Shown in pieces: positions 8,668-17,690 of a DNA stretch of 64,000 nucleotides. The notes under the pieces were generated by a model. That model saw only the letters and a list, made by a program, of their open reading frames with translations, did not search any database and was not told where the DNA came from. The stretch comes from Caballeronia sp. INDeC2. Its GTDB lineage: Bacteria > Pseudomonadota > Gammaproteobacteria > Burkholderiales > Burkholderiaceae. A program made the position numbers and the translations under genes. Location of the stretch: the NCBI RefSeq assembly GCF_023631325.1, contig NZ_JALQDG010000037.1, positions 37,744-101,743 of the forward strand, in the 5' to 3' direction. Within the stretch, counting starts at the first letter, position 1. Every line of letters starts with the position of its first letter.

Positions 8668-8675
8668 GCGGCGGT

Positions 8676-10352
8676 TTATCGGCCGAGCACCGTCACGGCG
8701 GGGAATCGCATCAGATAGGAAACGTCTCGGCTGTCTCCGAGATAACGCGTGTCGAGCAGCGTCTCCGGGCGAACGGAATCGGCCGTCACGCCGCGAGCCA
8801 CGAGACGCTGCAGGACGTCATGACGTAGCCAGAAAAGCGTCCCGTCGAAAACCACGGGCAGATACTCCGTTTCGAATTCGGCGACGGTGTAGATGCCGCT
8901 GTCGCTGCTCCAGAAGCTATGCGTTTCGATGACTTCCGGGCGTTCGGTGTTCAGATAGTCCGCGAACTGCGCATAACCGCCACGCGCCAGCGTCGGATTG
9001 GTGAGCAGCCCCGAATCCAGAATGTTCAAACGTTCGCAGCACAATGCGGCGCCACCGACGTCCGGCGTCATGAACTTGAGCGTCGGTTGTCCGAGACGCT
9101 CGCGCAGACGATCGACCGACGCAGCCGTCATCGCGTAGTTTTTCGGCGTGATACCGCGCCAGTCGCCGGGGGAATCGTGCCGCCACACTCTTTTTCGGAC
9201 GGCGTCGCCGGTGGCATGCAGCGCGGCCGGCAGTGCGCCACGCATTGCCGCACCGAGGATCATCGTGTCGACGTTTTCGCGCAGCACGCCGATGTTGAAC
9301 AGGAAGCTCGCGCAAAGACACAGCAAAAGCCCGCGCAATACACGCGGTCGGCGCATGTTCGCAAAACGTTCCGCGAGCGAAAGGACGAAGAGGGGCAGCA
9401 CCGCGATGAACATCCGCCCGGCATAGCCCCAGTTTCTTCCCGAAATCAGTGCGAATACGCCGAAGGCCAATATCAGAAGTAGGGGCATCGGATCCAGACG
9501 CCGCTCCTGTCCGCCCTTACGGCTCACGTACAGGCCAGTCAGCAGCGCGGCATTCACGAAGAGGAAATCCTTGAGCCCGCGCAGCTTTTCCCGTACGCCG
9601 TCCCAGCCTTTTTTACTGTAGGGCACCTGGAGCTTGGCCACGATCGTGTTGGGCAGCAGCGCTCCGAAGACCCAGTATCTCCACAAGGTCATCAGCAGAA
9701 AACACAGCATGAGCCAGGCGCACATTCGAACGGCACGCGGCCGATCCCGTGGACAAAACACGACCATCCATCCGAGCGCGAAACCCAGATAGAACACCGC
9801 CTCGAAGCGAGTCAGCAACAGAAGCGGCAACAGCGCAAAAGCGAGCGTCGATCGCGCGCGCCATGAAAGCACGAACGCAAACAACAGCAATGCAAAGACC
9901 GTCATTTCCATGCCATTGACGATCTCGGCCTGACAGGTCGGCAGCAGCCCGAGCAAGGAAACCACGATGACGCGATGCATCGGGTTCGGCAGGGACGGTT
10001 CGAGTGCGCGCCACACGAGCGCGAGGGTAGCGCTGAGTGCGATGAACGCGAGCAACTGCGCCGTCGTGATCGCGCCGAGGAAGTCCGGATTGAAAAGCCA
10101 ATGGCCCATCGCCAACATTGCCGTCAAGAGCAAGCTCGACGTACCTTCCGCCGATGCCGAAGCCGGCGTCAACGCAAAGACGCCGTGCTGCCCCAACGTA
10201 CGCGCATAGGCCATGGTGATGGCGCCGTCGTCCCAGCCGTAAGGGCCGACCAGCGCTATCGCCGTCAACGAAAGCGCCGCATACGCGACAACGAAGAGGA
10301 ACCCGGCGGCTCGCTCTCTCGCCTCGATCCTGTGTGTAAGGTGCTCGGGCAT
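8676..10352 (-). CDS. Polytopic membrane protein, probable GT-C-type glycosyltransferase
   Basis: 558 residues from ATG at 10352 (MPEHLTHRIE); an earlier in-frame ATG at 10460 is possible and no ribosome site clearly decides. After one N-terminal helix comes a periplasmic loop with GWDDGAITMAYARTLGQHG and then EGTSSLLLTAML. An acidic pair (Asp-Asp) after the first helix followed by an EG-TS motif is the pattern of GT-C lipid-linked-sugar transferases such as AftB-like or PMT-like enzymes. About ten more helices follow, then a soluble C-terminal domain of about 200 residues. It is likely to move a sugar from a polyprenyl carrier in the periplasm; donor and acceptor are unknown. Confidence 0.75.
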   Translation of the reverse strand: MPEHLTHRIEARERAAGFLFVVAYAALSLTAIALVGPYGWDDGAITMAYARTLGQHGVFALTPASASAEGTSSLLLTAMLAMGHWLFNPDFLGAITTAQLLAFIALSATLALVWRALEPSLPNPMHRVIVVSLLGLLPTCQAEIVNGMEMTVFALLLFAFVLSWRARSTLAFALLPLLLLTRFEAVFYLGFALGWMVVFCPRDRPRAVRMCAWLMLCFLLMTLWRYWVFGALLPNTIVAKLQVPYSKKGWDGVREKLRGLKDFLFVNAALLTGLYVSRKGGQERRLDPMPLLLILAFGVFALISGRNWGYAGRMFIAVLPLFVLSLAERFANMRRPRVLRGLLLCLCASFLFNIGVLRENVDTMILGAAMRGALPAALHATGDAVRKRVWRHDSPGDWRGITPKNYAMTAASVDRLRERLGQPTLKFMTPDVGGAALCCERLNILDSGLLTNPTLARGGYAQFADYLNTERPEVIETHSFWSSDSGIYTVAEFETEYLPVVFDGTLFWLRHDVLQRLVARGVTADSVRPETLLDTRYLGDSRDVSYLMRFPAVTVLGR

Positions 10353-10549
10353 GGTCGGTGGGCGTAAGTGACACGACGGATGATAGTCCACTTGAAGACG
10401 CACGGTACGCTGGCTGACAGAACCCCGCATCGTCGACCGATATAGACCTTTTTCGATCAAGTTTTCGAAAAGTTTGCCGTTATCGCTCTCTTGCCCCGAG
10501 TCGAGCCCGAGACTTCCGGGCGCTTTTCGACAAACTCGTAGGAACAGAT

Positions 10550-11491
10550 ATGAAACAGGTCGCTCTTGCTATCGCCATCGCTGTCACCAGCGCGCCGGTC
10601 ATGGCCCAGCAAAATCCGATCGCGGGACTCTTGGGCGCAGTGCAGTCTCTTGCGCATACGCTAGGCGGCGGCGCGTCGCCGCAAAATAGCTCGGACACCG
10701 CGCAGCCCGGCAATCTCGATGCGATCGTGACTACATACGCGCAGGACGCGCAAGGGTCCGGGATGAACGTCTATATCGCGTGCAGCCCGGTGACGAATCA
10801 GACCATCGAAAGCGGCACGAACGCGGCGCTTGCCAAGATGAGACTGGGAGACTATGCGCTGGCGAGCGCGAGTCTGCGTCTGAATGCCGAATGGCTCGCA
10901 TCGCAAGCGGCCGGTCCGAAGCCCTGCGTGTCGACGGCGAGCGTCTACTCGCGCATGGGACAGTTGCTCGCGCTGTCGGCATTGGCGGCAAGAAACGGCG
11001 GTCTCTCCACCGATGCCACGAACATCGATGCCCGCAATGCGCTCGCGCTCTTGCAGAGCGATCCGGCAAACAACAAACAATTGATCGATCAGCTCGGGTC
11101 TTCCGGACTCGTCGGTTCGGTCAATGCGACGGCGCCTGCCACCGAATCGGTTTCGATGTCCGCTTCGGATGCCGTCACGCGCTACAAGCAGAATACTTTT
11201 GGTTTCAATACGAAGTATTCGGGAAAGGTCTTGCGGATGAACGGGAAAGTTCAAAGCATCGTGGGGTCCGGGCAGACCGCCGTGGTGACTTTGGTCGGGC
11301 ATACGCCGAAGAACATCGACGATCAGGGCTTTCAGGATCTCGTGCGCTGCGATATCGGCGATCCGTCTTCGCTGTCGGCTGCGGCTGATCTGGTGAAAGG
11401 TCAGGCGACGACGCTCAGCGGACTATATAAGCCGGACAGTCAGGCGCTCAAGATAGGGATCGAGTTGCAGAGTTGCAGGATCGTGCGGTGA
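10550..11491 (+). CDS. Secreted hypothetical protein with OB-fold-like C-terminal domain
   Basis: 313 residues. A signal peptide (residues 1-19, ending PVMAQ) is followed by a helical region (residues about 50-200) with a possible disulphide pair (CSPVTN and PKPCVS). The C-terminal segment from about 215 (YSGKVLRMNGKVQSIVGSG, then ATTLSGLYKP) looks like the OB-fold tRNA_anti-like domain found in periplasmic proteins. Cys residues near the end (VRCDIG, LQSCRIV) may form a second disulphide. The role is unknown; the location is probably periplasmic. Confidence 0.7.
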   Translation: MKQVALAIAIAVTSAPVMAQQNPIAGLLGAVQSLAHTLGGGASPQNSSDTAQPGNLDAIVTTYAQDAQGSGMNVYIACSPVTNQTIESGTNAALAKMRLGDYALASASLRLNAEWLASQAAGPKPCVSTASVYSRMGQLLALSALAARNGGLSTDATNIDARNALALLQSDPANNKQLIDQLGSSGLVGSVNATAPATESVSMSASDAVTRYKQNTFGFNTKYSGKVLRMNGKVQSIVGSGQTAVVTLVGHTPKNIDDQGFQDLVRCDIGDPSSLSAAADLVKGQATTLSGLYKPDSQALKIGIELQSCRIVR

Positions 11492-11530
11492 GCGGAGGCG
11501 GTTGAGAGGCGGCGCGTAGAGGCGAGCGAT

Positions 11531-12370
11531 GTGGTATTGCTCGTCATGCGCGATGCGTGCGGCGTCGATCGCCAGATTCGTCAACGGATGCCGAAGGAGC
11601 CCAACGTGCAACGCTTGGTCAGCCATCCGATCACCTTCTTCGTTCTTTCTTTTCTATTGCTGTCGGTGGCCGCCTATCTCGGCTCGCGGTTACGGCGTGT
11701 CCGGCCGATGGCCGACGACATGCGCGACGATTTCGGCGTCGTGCAGTCGGCCGCGCTGACCCTGCTCGCTTTGGTGATCGGCTTCAGTCTTTCGATGGCG
11801 GTAGGGCGTTACGACCAGCGAAAGAACCTCGAAGAGGAAGAAGCCAACGCGATCGGCACGGAGTTGCTGCGCGCCGACCTGCTTCCTGTCGAACAGGCTT
11901 CATCGATCCGGACGCTTCTGGCCCGGTACACGGATCAGCGAATAAGGTTCTATCGGGTAGACGACGGCGATGAGCTTCAGCAAATCAATGCAGCGACGAA
12001 TCAGTTGCAATCGCAACTTTGGAGCGAAGCGCGCGCCGGCGCGAGTTCGCAACCGAATCCGCTCACTGCATTGACGATCGCCGGAATGAATGATGTCATC
12101 AATACCCAAGGCTATACGCAAGCCGCCTGGTGGAACCATATTCCGGTCTCGGCGTGGGCGCTCATGGTCGCCATCGGCTTGTTCTGCAACGTCCTGATCG
12201 GATACGGCACGCGCAGCCCGAACCCGGGCCGGCGGTTCCTGATGCTCATGCCATTGATCGTTTCCATTTCGTTCACGCTGATCGCGGACATCGACAGTCC
12301 CCGGAACGGGCTCATCCGCGTCAAGCCGCAGAACCTGATGGCCTTGGTTTCTTCGATGCCCAAGCACTAG
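11531..12370 (+). CDS. DUF4239-type membrane protein
   Basis: Up to 279 residues if started at GTG 11531; ATG at 11588 (MPKEPNVQRL) is an alternative that removes a Cys/Arg-rich lead, and no ribosome site decides. It has two N-terminal membrane helices (FFVLSFLLLSVAAYLGS and LTLLALVIGFSLSMAVGRYD), a soluble alpha-helical middle, and two helices near the C-terminus, followed by DIDSPRNGLIRVKPQ. That late Asp-x-Pro-x-x-Gly-x-x-x-V-x-P-Q motif and the topology match the DUF4239/bestrophin-like family. The function is unknown; an ion-channel role is speculative. It overlaps the following convergent pseudogene by four bases. Confidence 0.75.
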   Translation: MVLLVMRDACGVDRQIRQRMPKEPNVQRLVSHPITFFVLSFLLLSVAAYLGSRLRRVRPMADDMRDDFGVVQSAALTLLALVIGFSLSMAVGRYDQRKNLEEEEANAIGTELLRADLLPVEQASSIRTLLARYTDQRIRFYRVDDGDELQQINAATNQLQSQLWSEARAGASSQPNPLTALTIAGMNDVINTQGYTQAAWWNHIPVSAWALMVAIGLFCNVLIGYGTRSPNPGRRFLMLMPLIVSISFTLIADIDSPRNGLIRVKPQNLMALVSSMPKH

Positions 12371-12628
12371 CCGCGCGACACGATGAAGTGCACGACATCC
12401 GTGCGCGCTTCATCGAAAGCGGTTTCGCAATAGGCCAGATACAGAGGCGTCGGGCAATTCATAGTGCTGGGCGTTGGCGGCCTGCGTGTCGATTGCGATC
12501 GGGCTCGCGCGCGGTTCAGCGAGCAGGCGTTCGAAGGCCTGCGTGCACAGCGATTTGTCGTACGCATGTTCGTCGATGAGACGCTGGCCGAGAAGCATGC
12601 GCATGCCGCGCGCGAGCGCATCGGGCAT
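12367..12628 (-). pseudogene. Cyclopropane-fatty-acid-synthase-like methyltransferase, internal deletion
   Basis: The frame from ATG 12628 reads like the start of CFA-type SAM methyltransferases (ALARGMRMLLGQRLIDEH, then NAQHYELPDA, the conserved beginning of the catalytic domain). Immediately after LPDA, and one frame over, come LYLAYCETAFDEA and VVHFIVSRG, the typical extreme C-terminus of the same family. An intact member has roughly 400 residues; here about 60 N-terminal and 25 C-terminal residues are joined, so around 300 codons with the SAM site and active-site region are gone. It lies 36 bp behind the DUF1295 gene, as in intact versions of this stress operon. Confidence 0.75.
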
Positions 12629-12664
12629 GTCCGCGGTGTTGCAGGCATTTCGCGCGCGCCGACA

Positions 12665-13471
12665 TCATCGCCATGTCCTTCGTCTGCTCATACGCGCTTG
12701 CCTGCGTGGCCACGGAATCAGTGCGCTCGTCGTGCGCATGTAGTCGCGATACCCGTCGCGGGTTTCGGCCAGACGCGCTTCCAGAACCGGAATGCCCGAT
12801 ACCTTCAGCAGCAGCCACGCCATCAGCACGGGCGGCGCGAGCGTGGCCCAGGCCCACGGCAGTTCGATCGACAGCACCGTATAAGCGAGCCAGTGCACGC
12901 ACTCGAAGAAGTAATTCGGATGACGCGAATAGCGCCACCATCCCTCGCGGCACACTTTCCCGCGATGCGCGGGATCGGCGACGAAGCGCTTCAATTGTCG
13001 GTCGGACGCAGCTTCGCCCGAGACGGCGATGGCCCAGATCGCGACGAATCCCGCGACGCCCAGCGGACTCGCCGCGTCGCTCGCATACGCGGGGACCAAG
13101 AACGCGATGGCGAGCAGCATCGAAATAAACGCCTGCAACTGGAAGAACCCGAGCATGTTGCGCGCGGCGTGCGCGCCCCAACGCTTGCGAAACGCGCGAT
13201 AGCGTGGATCCTCGGGCTTGCCGTGATTGCGCCGCCACAGATGCCGCGCGAGTCGTGCGCCCCAGACGGCGCCGCCCGCCGCGACGCACACGCGATTGAC
13301 GATCGCCCCCGTTCCGCATGCGGCGATGAAAACCGCGGCCGCGCCGAGCGACGCGGCCCAGACCGGATCGACCATGCCGGCGTTTTCCGTGCGCAACTGC
13401 CAGAGCCACGCGACCGAAAACATCAGCACAAAGCCGATGACGACGATTGAAACAGTAGCGACGACGGGCAT
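12665..13471 (-). CDS. DUF1295 membrane protein (steroid 5-alpha-reductase-like)
   Basis: 268 residues with about six membrane helices. The C-terminal half carries the family signature GWWRYSRHPNYFFECVHW and TTSALIPWP. DUF1295 proteins resemble the NADPH-binding reductase/isoprenylcysteine methyltransferase fold and commonly sit in ECF-sigma-controlled operons together with CFA-type synthases that modify membrane lipids under oxidative stress. Here it lies downstream of an anti-sigma gene (89-bp gap) and just upstream of the broken CFA-like gene. The last 15 residues or so (after PWPRRQ) look like read-through past the normal end of the family. Confidence 0.85.
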   Translation of the reverse strand: MPVVATVSIVVIGFVLMFSVAWLWQLRTENAGMVDPVWAASLGAAAVFIAACGTGAIVNRVCVAAGGAVWGARLARHLWRRNHGKPEDPRYRAFRKRWGAHAARNMLGFFQLQAFISMLLAIAFLVPAYASDAASPLGVAGFVAIWAIAVSGEAASDRQLKRFVADPAHRGKVCREGWWRYSRHPNYFFECVHWLAYTVLSIELPWAWATLAPPVLMAWLLLKVSGIPVLEARLAETRDGYRDYMRTTSALIPWPRRQARMSRRRTWR

Positions 13472-13560
13472 GACGGCTCCGCAAACATACGTTCACAGAG
13501 CGATACGGACGCCGCGCGCAAGCGGATGCAGCAGCGGGCGGCGCACAAGGACAGCAATCG

Positions 13561-14292
13561 TCAGGTCGAATGCATCTGGCCTGTCGCGAGCACGGCGCCG
13601 GTCGGCGCGCCCGTCGGCGATCCGCCCGGCGGCTCGTCCGATACCGCGAGCACGGCCTGTGCGTTCATCTGCGCGACGATGTCGGGCGGCAGCGTTATCG
13701 TCGCGGGCTGATCGGCGGGGAAGACGCCGAGCGCGATCGGCTTCGCGTTCGGCGGGATGAGCCACAGTTCCGTCGTGCGATTCGCGGGCACCGTTGCGCG
13801 CGCCGTGGGCACGACGACCATGCGCGCGCGCCGCACGTCGACGGTCGCGGTCCAGTGCACGAGGCCGTCTTTGCGCGCGATCTTCGCGACGAGGTATTCG
13901 TTGGGAACGGCGGCCGTCGGCGGTGCTTGCGGCGGCTGCCGCAGCACGTTGAAAGTCACGCCGAGCAGGACGAGCGCGGCGATGCTCGCGCCGATCGTGA
14001 GCCAGCGCCACACGCTCAGGCTGTCCCACCAGCGCTTGCGCTGCGGCGCGGCTTGCGGCGTCATGAAACCCAGATCGCGGCGGATGCGCGTCCACACGCG
14101 CTCCGGCGGCGCGATCGCGCGAACGTCTTCCGCGAGCGGCGCGAGCCGTTGCTGCCACGCGCCGAGCGCGCGCTGCAACGCGGGATCGCGGGTCACGTCC
14201 GCTTCTAGCGCGGCGCGTTCCTCCGCATCGAGCACGCCGAGCGCGTATTCGGCGCAGCGCAGATCGTCGTCATCGCGGGCGGGCGTGTTCAT
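13561..14292 (-). CDS. RskA-family anti-sigma factor
   Basis: 243 residues from ATG 14292, which overlaps the sigma-factor stop in an ATGA junction, so translation should be coupled. The N-terminal anti-sigma domain (RCAEYALGVLDAEERAALE) is followed by one membrane helix at about residues 95-120 (WRWLTIGASIAALVLLGV). A periplasmic RskA domain comes next, with TTELWLIPPNAKPIALGVF and ending VSDEPPGGSPTGAPTG. It should hold the upstream sigma factor at the membrane until a periplasmic signal triggers release or proteolysis. Confidence 0.92.
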   Translation of the reverse strand: MNTPARDDDDLRCAEYALGVLDAEERAALEADVTRDPALQRALGAWQQRLAPLAEDVRAIAPPERVWTRIRRDLGFMTPQAAPQRKRWWDSLSVWRWLTIGASIAALVLLGVTFNVLRQPPQAPPTAAVPNEYLVAKIARKDGLVHWTATVDVRRARMVVVPTARATVPANRTTELWLIPPNAKPIALGVFPADQPATITLPPDIVAQMNAQAVLAVSDEPPGGSPTGAPTGAVLATGQMHST

Positions 14293-14894
14293 TGTTCGAG
14301 GCACGTCTTGAGTTGCATCAGGCTGCGACGAATCCAGCTCTTCATCGTGCCGAGCGGCACGGCGAGCCGTTGCGCCAGTTCGCTATACGTCGCGCCGCTG
14401 AAGAAGGCCTCGCGGATCGCGCTCTTCTGCTGCGGTTCGAGAAGGTCGAGACAATCTTCGAGCCTCCGCCGCTCCTCGCGCGATTCGGCCGCGACGGCGG
14501 GCGTCGGCGATTCGTCGGCGATTTCGGGCGTGTCTTTCTCGCCGAGCAGTTCCTCGCGATGCTGCCGCATGCGGTCGATCGTACGATTGCGCCCGAGCGT
14601 GACGAGCCATGTGATCGCGCTGCCGCGCGCCGGATCGAAGGAATCGGCGCGGCGCCATACGGTGGCGAACACTTCTTGCAGGATGTCTTCGGCTTCGCCG
14701 CGGTCGTGGATCATGCGCACGATCACGCCGAATACGCGCGGCGATGTCGCGCGATACAACTCGGCGAACGCGTGCTCGTCGCCTTTCGCCACGTTCGCGA
14801 GCATCTGATTGGCGCGCTCGCGGCGCAGACGGTCGGCGTCGTCGGAGGAATCGGGGGCGAAGTTCTCGGCGCCGTCTGAGGTGTTGTCCGTCAT
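14289..14894 (-). CDS. ECF sigma factor (RskA-partnered)
   Basis: 201 residues from ATG 14894. Region 2 is at about residues 40-105 (FAELYRATSPRVFGVIVRMI, then AEDILQEVFATVWRRADSFD, and SAITWLVTLGRNRTIDRMR). Region 4 is at about 145-195 (LEPQQKSAIREAFFSGATYS, then VPLGTMKSWIRRSLMQL). This is a group IV sigma factor of the SigK/RskA class. The following gene is its anti-sigma factor, and the DUF1295 plus CFA-type genes further on are probable targets or operon partners, suggesting an envelope or oxidative stress response. Longer in-frame upstream sequence has no coding character. Confidence 0.93.
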   Translation of the reverse strand: MTDNTSDGAENFAPDSSDDADRLRRERANQMLANVAKGDEHAFAELYRATSPRVFGVIVRMIHDRGEAEDILQEVFATVWRRADSFDPARGSAITWLVTLGRNRTIDRMRQHREELLGEKDTPEIADESPTPAVAAESREERRRLEDCLDLLEPQQKSAIREAFFSGATYSELAQRLAVPLGTMKSWIRRSLMQLKTCLEQ

Positions 14895-15064
14895 GTGCAG
14901 AATGAGCCGGGCTGCGCTTCGGGCTGGGTATGTCGCGCAATATAGCACCGTGTTTCGCGACTCACTTGCTGTTTTCATGGCGATGCCGATGTGTCTCGCG
15001 ACCCGCGTCGCTTCAGACGACGATACGGACCGCGAGCCGCGGGGGATGCAACGGCGCGCGGACC

Positions 15065-15523
15065 CTACCTGCGCGACGACAGCATCGTTCCCCGGCAGCC
15101 CGACGCGAGACATCGGCACGCATAGAGACGCTTGAGCGCGGCGGTGCGCCGGCCATCCACGGTCAGGCAATAGTCGATGAACAACTCCTGCCCCTTCTCG
15201 ATCGGCCGGATCGCGCGGATGAAGACGCGCTCGCCGTCCTGCTCCGCTTCGCAATTCGGCGCGCAACTGTGATTCAGCCAGCGCGCGGAATTGCCGCCGC
15301 GCGCGCCGTCGATGACGCTGCCGTCGTCGAGACCGAAGAGAAAGGTATGGCCCTCTTCCGCGGTCGATTTCGCGTGCATGCGCTGCGCTTCCTTCCACGA
15401 CAGACGCTGGCCTTTGTATTCGAGCAGCATCGCGCCGATGGGCAGATCTGCGAGAGCGAAGACGCCCCGGCCATGAACGGGCGATGTCCGGACAATGATT
15501 CGACGCATGGTGTGGCGGTTCAC
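15065..15523 (-). CDS. SET-domain protein (lysine methyltransferase-like)
   Basis: 152 residues from GTG 15523; ATG 15508 (MRRIIVRTSP) is an equally possible start. The whole protein is a SET domain: GRGVFALADLPIGAMLLEY at the start, ARWLNHSCAPNCEAE (the N-H-S-C SAM-binding knot motif) near residue 84, GQELFIDYCL with the catalytic-type Tyr near 117, and a post-SET-like Cys cluster (YACRCLASGCRG), which may bind zinc. Bacterial SET proteins of this size are common in Burkholderia; the methylated substrate is unknown. Confidence 0.88.
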   Translation of the reverse strand: MNRHTMRRIIVRTSPVHGRGVFALADLPIGAMLLEYKGQRLSWKEAQRMHAKSTAEEGHTFLFGLDDGSVIDGARGGNSARWLNHSCAPNCEAEQDGERVFIRAIRPIEKGQELFIDYCLTVDGRRTAALKRLYACRCLASGCRGTMLSSRR

Positions 15524-15599
15524 AGTGAGGAGGTTGAATATTTGAGTGCGGGCGTGAGCATCGTTATGATGTGGCCGTCATAAATCGCTGTCACGTCCA

Positions 15600-15803
15600 A
15601 TGCCCGCAGTTTCTCCCCGCAACAGCAGGAAGCGCAAGCCGTTACGCGGCTCGCTTGCGCGATATCGCAACAGAATCGTCGAAGTGCTCGGGGATGCGCG
15701 CGGCCAGCGCGTGATGATACGGTCGATCCATGACGACGGCGTGGAGCGGCGCACGGCAGTCAAGTGGATCAACCTGATGCCTCTGGACACCGAGTTGTTC
15801 TAG
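15600..15803 (+). CDS. Small basic hypothetical protein
   Basis: 67 residues, ATG at 15600, strongly basic at the N-terminus (SPRNSRKRKPLRGSLARY) with an ordered-looking C-terminal half (GQRVMIRSIHDDGVERRT then VKWINL). No family is recognised and no clear ribosome site precedes it. The even amino-acid mix of the C-terminal half and the lack of any competing gene argue that it is real. The basic tail could bind nucleic acid, but that is speculation. Confidence 0.5.
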   Translation: MPAVSPRNSRKRKPLRGSLARYRNRIVEVLGDARGQRVMIRSIHDDGVERRTAVKWINLMPLDTELF

Positions 15804-15819
15804 CAGTTCCAGCGGATGC

Positions 15820-16098
15820 CTAACTCCGCGACAACCCGCGCGCCTGTTCGAGCAACGCGGCCGCGGCGAGAAACTGCTTTCTGCCGGCCATCGTGAGCGC
15901 GGCGATTGCGGTGTCCTTGAAGAGCTCGTCGTCGGATGTGAACGGCGCACGCGATTCGCCCGCGCGTGCCTGACGCAGCCGGAAGAACGCCAGCATCTCG
16001 AAGGCCTGCACGCGCCGATCCGCGCTCACGCCCGCCGCGACCAGTTCCGCCGCGCCGGTCAGTTGAGCCAGCGCGCCTTCGAAATCCGCACCTTCCAT
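15820..16098 (-). CDS. Small hypothetical helical protein
   Basis: 92 residues from ATG 16098, preceded by GGGAGA seven bases upstream; longer upstream frames lack a ribosome site. The sequence is predicted fully helical (FEGALAQLTGAAELVAAGVS, then RVQAFEMLAFFRLRQARAGE). No domain is recognised. It is divergent from the FAD-oxidase gene at 16182 across 83 bp, so the two may share a control region. Confidence 0.65.
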   Translation of the reverse strand: MEGADFEGALAQLTGAAELVAAGVSADRRVQAFEMLAFFRLRQARAGESRAPFTSDDELFKDTAIAALTMAGRKQFLAAAALLEQARGLSRS

Positions 16099-16181
16099 CG
16101 TCGTCTCCCAAATCTGGTTCACACTATCGCATCTGACCACAACGCGTAACAACGACGCGAAGCAACGAACGGAGACGACGC

Positions 16182-17570
16182 ATGGCGGCAAACGAAGCGG
16201 TAATGGCATTGCGTGAAGCGCTCGGCGCACAGGTCGTGGCGCTGCCCGACGAATTCGGCGACAGGCGCGTCGCGGACTGGAGCGGTTTGCCCGGCGAGAC
16301 GCCGCTCGCGATCATCCGTGCGCGGACCACCGATGAAGTCGCGCAGGCGCTCGCCATCTGCGCGAAGCACAAGCAGCCGGTCGTCACGCAAGGCGGTCTT
16401 ACGGGACTGGTCGGCGGCGCGAATCTGCTCGGCGGCGAAGTGGCGCTGAGTCTCGATCGCATGAACCGCATCGTCGAGATAGACGAAATTTCCGCGACCA
16501 TGACCGTCGAAGCGGGCACGCCGCTGCAAGTGGTTCAGGAAGCGGCGAGCGCGGCGGGCTTCTACTTTCCGCTCGATCTCGGCGCGCGCGGCAGTTGCAC
16601 CATCGGCGGCAATCTCGCGACGAACGCAGGCGGCAACCGTGTCATCAAGTACGGCATGATGCGCGATCAGGTGCTCGGCGTGGAAGCGGTGCTCGCGAGC
16701 GGCGAGATTGTCGGCGGGTTGAACAAGATGATCAAAAACAACAGCGGCTACGACTTGCGGCATCTTTTGATCGGCAGCGAAGGCACGCTCGCGGTGATCA
16801 CGCGCGTCGTCTTGCGGCTGCGTCCGAAGCCCACGGCGACCGCCACCGCATGGTGCGGGCTGCCGGATTTCGCCGCGGTCACGACGCTGCTCACGCGCGC
16901 GCAGGCGAGTCTCGCGCCGGGCGTGTCCGCGTTCGAGGTGATGTGGGCGGGTTATCACGATACGGTCATCGCCAATCTGAAGAATCTGCGCGCGCCGCTC
17001 GCCGATGCGCATCCGTTCTATGTGCTGCTGGAAAGCGTCGGCACCGATCCGGTCCGGCACGGCCAAGCCTTCGAGGAATTTCTGGGCGGCATGCTGGAAG
17101 CGGGCATCGTGACGGATGCGGCGATCGCATCGAACGAAGCGCACGCGCGGGACTTCTGGGCGATCCGCGATGCGCCCGGCGAATACGATCGCTTCATCCC
17201 GAACCACGCGGCGTACGACGTGAGCTTTTCGATCGCGCAGGTCGGCGACGCGGCCGCGCAATGCGAAGCGCGTCTGCGCGCGCGCTGGCCCGACGCGATC
17301 GTGATGACGTACGGCCATCTGGGCGACGGCAATATTCACATCGTCGTCGATCTCCCCGGCAGGGGAAAACAGGACCACGACGACATCGATGCCGTCATCT
17401 ACGACGTCACGCGCGCGTTCGAAGGCTCGATTTCGGCGGAGCACGGCATCGGCGTGAAGAAGCGCGATTATCTGCACCTCGCGCGCCGCGCGACCGATAT
17501 CGCGGCGATGCGCGCGATCAAGGCATCGCTCGATCCGCACGGGCTGCTCAATCCGGGCAAGGTGTTTTAG
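16182..17570 (+). CDS. FAD-binding oxidoreductase, glycolate/D-2-hydroxyglutarate dehydrogenase type
   Basis: 462 residues with a GGAGA ribosome site. The N-terminal FAD-binding_4 domain (residues about 40-220) shows PVVTQGGLTGLVGGANLLGG and the typical FYFPLDLGARGSCTIGGNLA followed by NAGGNRVIKYGMMRDQVLG. The C-terminal FAD-oxidase domain has YGHLGDGNIHIVVD (residue about 378), EHGIGVKKRDYL and ends DPHGLLNPGKVF. These are the hallmarks of the GlcD/D2HGDH/VAO family that oxidises D-2-hydroxy acids. The exact substrate is unresolved; it is a single gene without GlcE/GlcF partners, which favours a D-2-hydroxyglutarate dehydrogenase-like enzyme over glycolate oxidase. Confidence 0.88.
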   Translation: MAANEAVMALREALGAQVVALPDEFGDRRVADWSGLPGETPLAIIRARTTDEVAQALAICAKHKQPVVTQGGLTGLVGGANLLGGEVALSLDRMNRIVEIDEISATMTVEAGTPLQVVQEAASAAGFYFPLDLGARGSCTIGGNLATNAGGNRVIKYGMMRDQVLGVEAVLASGEIVGGLNKMIKNNSGYDLRHLLIGSEGTLAVITRVVLRLRPKPTATATAWCGLPDFAAVTTLLTRAQASLAPGVSAFEVMWAGYHDTVIANLKNLRAPLADAHPFYVLLESVGTDPVRHGQAFEEFLGGMLEAGIVTDAAIASNEAHARDFWAIRDAPGEYDRFIPNHAAYDVSFSIAQVGDAAAQCEARLRARWPDAIVMTYGHLGDGNIHIVVDLPGRGKQDHDDIDAVIYDVTRAFEGSISAEHGIGVKKRDYLHLARRATDIAAMRAIKASLDPHGLLNPGKVF

Positions 17571-17690
17571 CCGCGCTTGCGGGCGTGCGCGCGCGGCAGA
17601 CCGACGACGATGTATCGCTCTCATTCTTTGCTCATTTTCGTCGCGCAGAATGTCTCCATCGACAAACAACTGCAACGCGGGAGACGGGAA

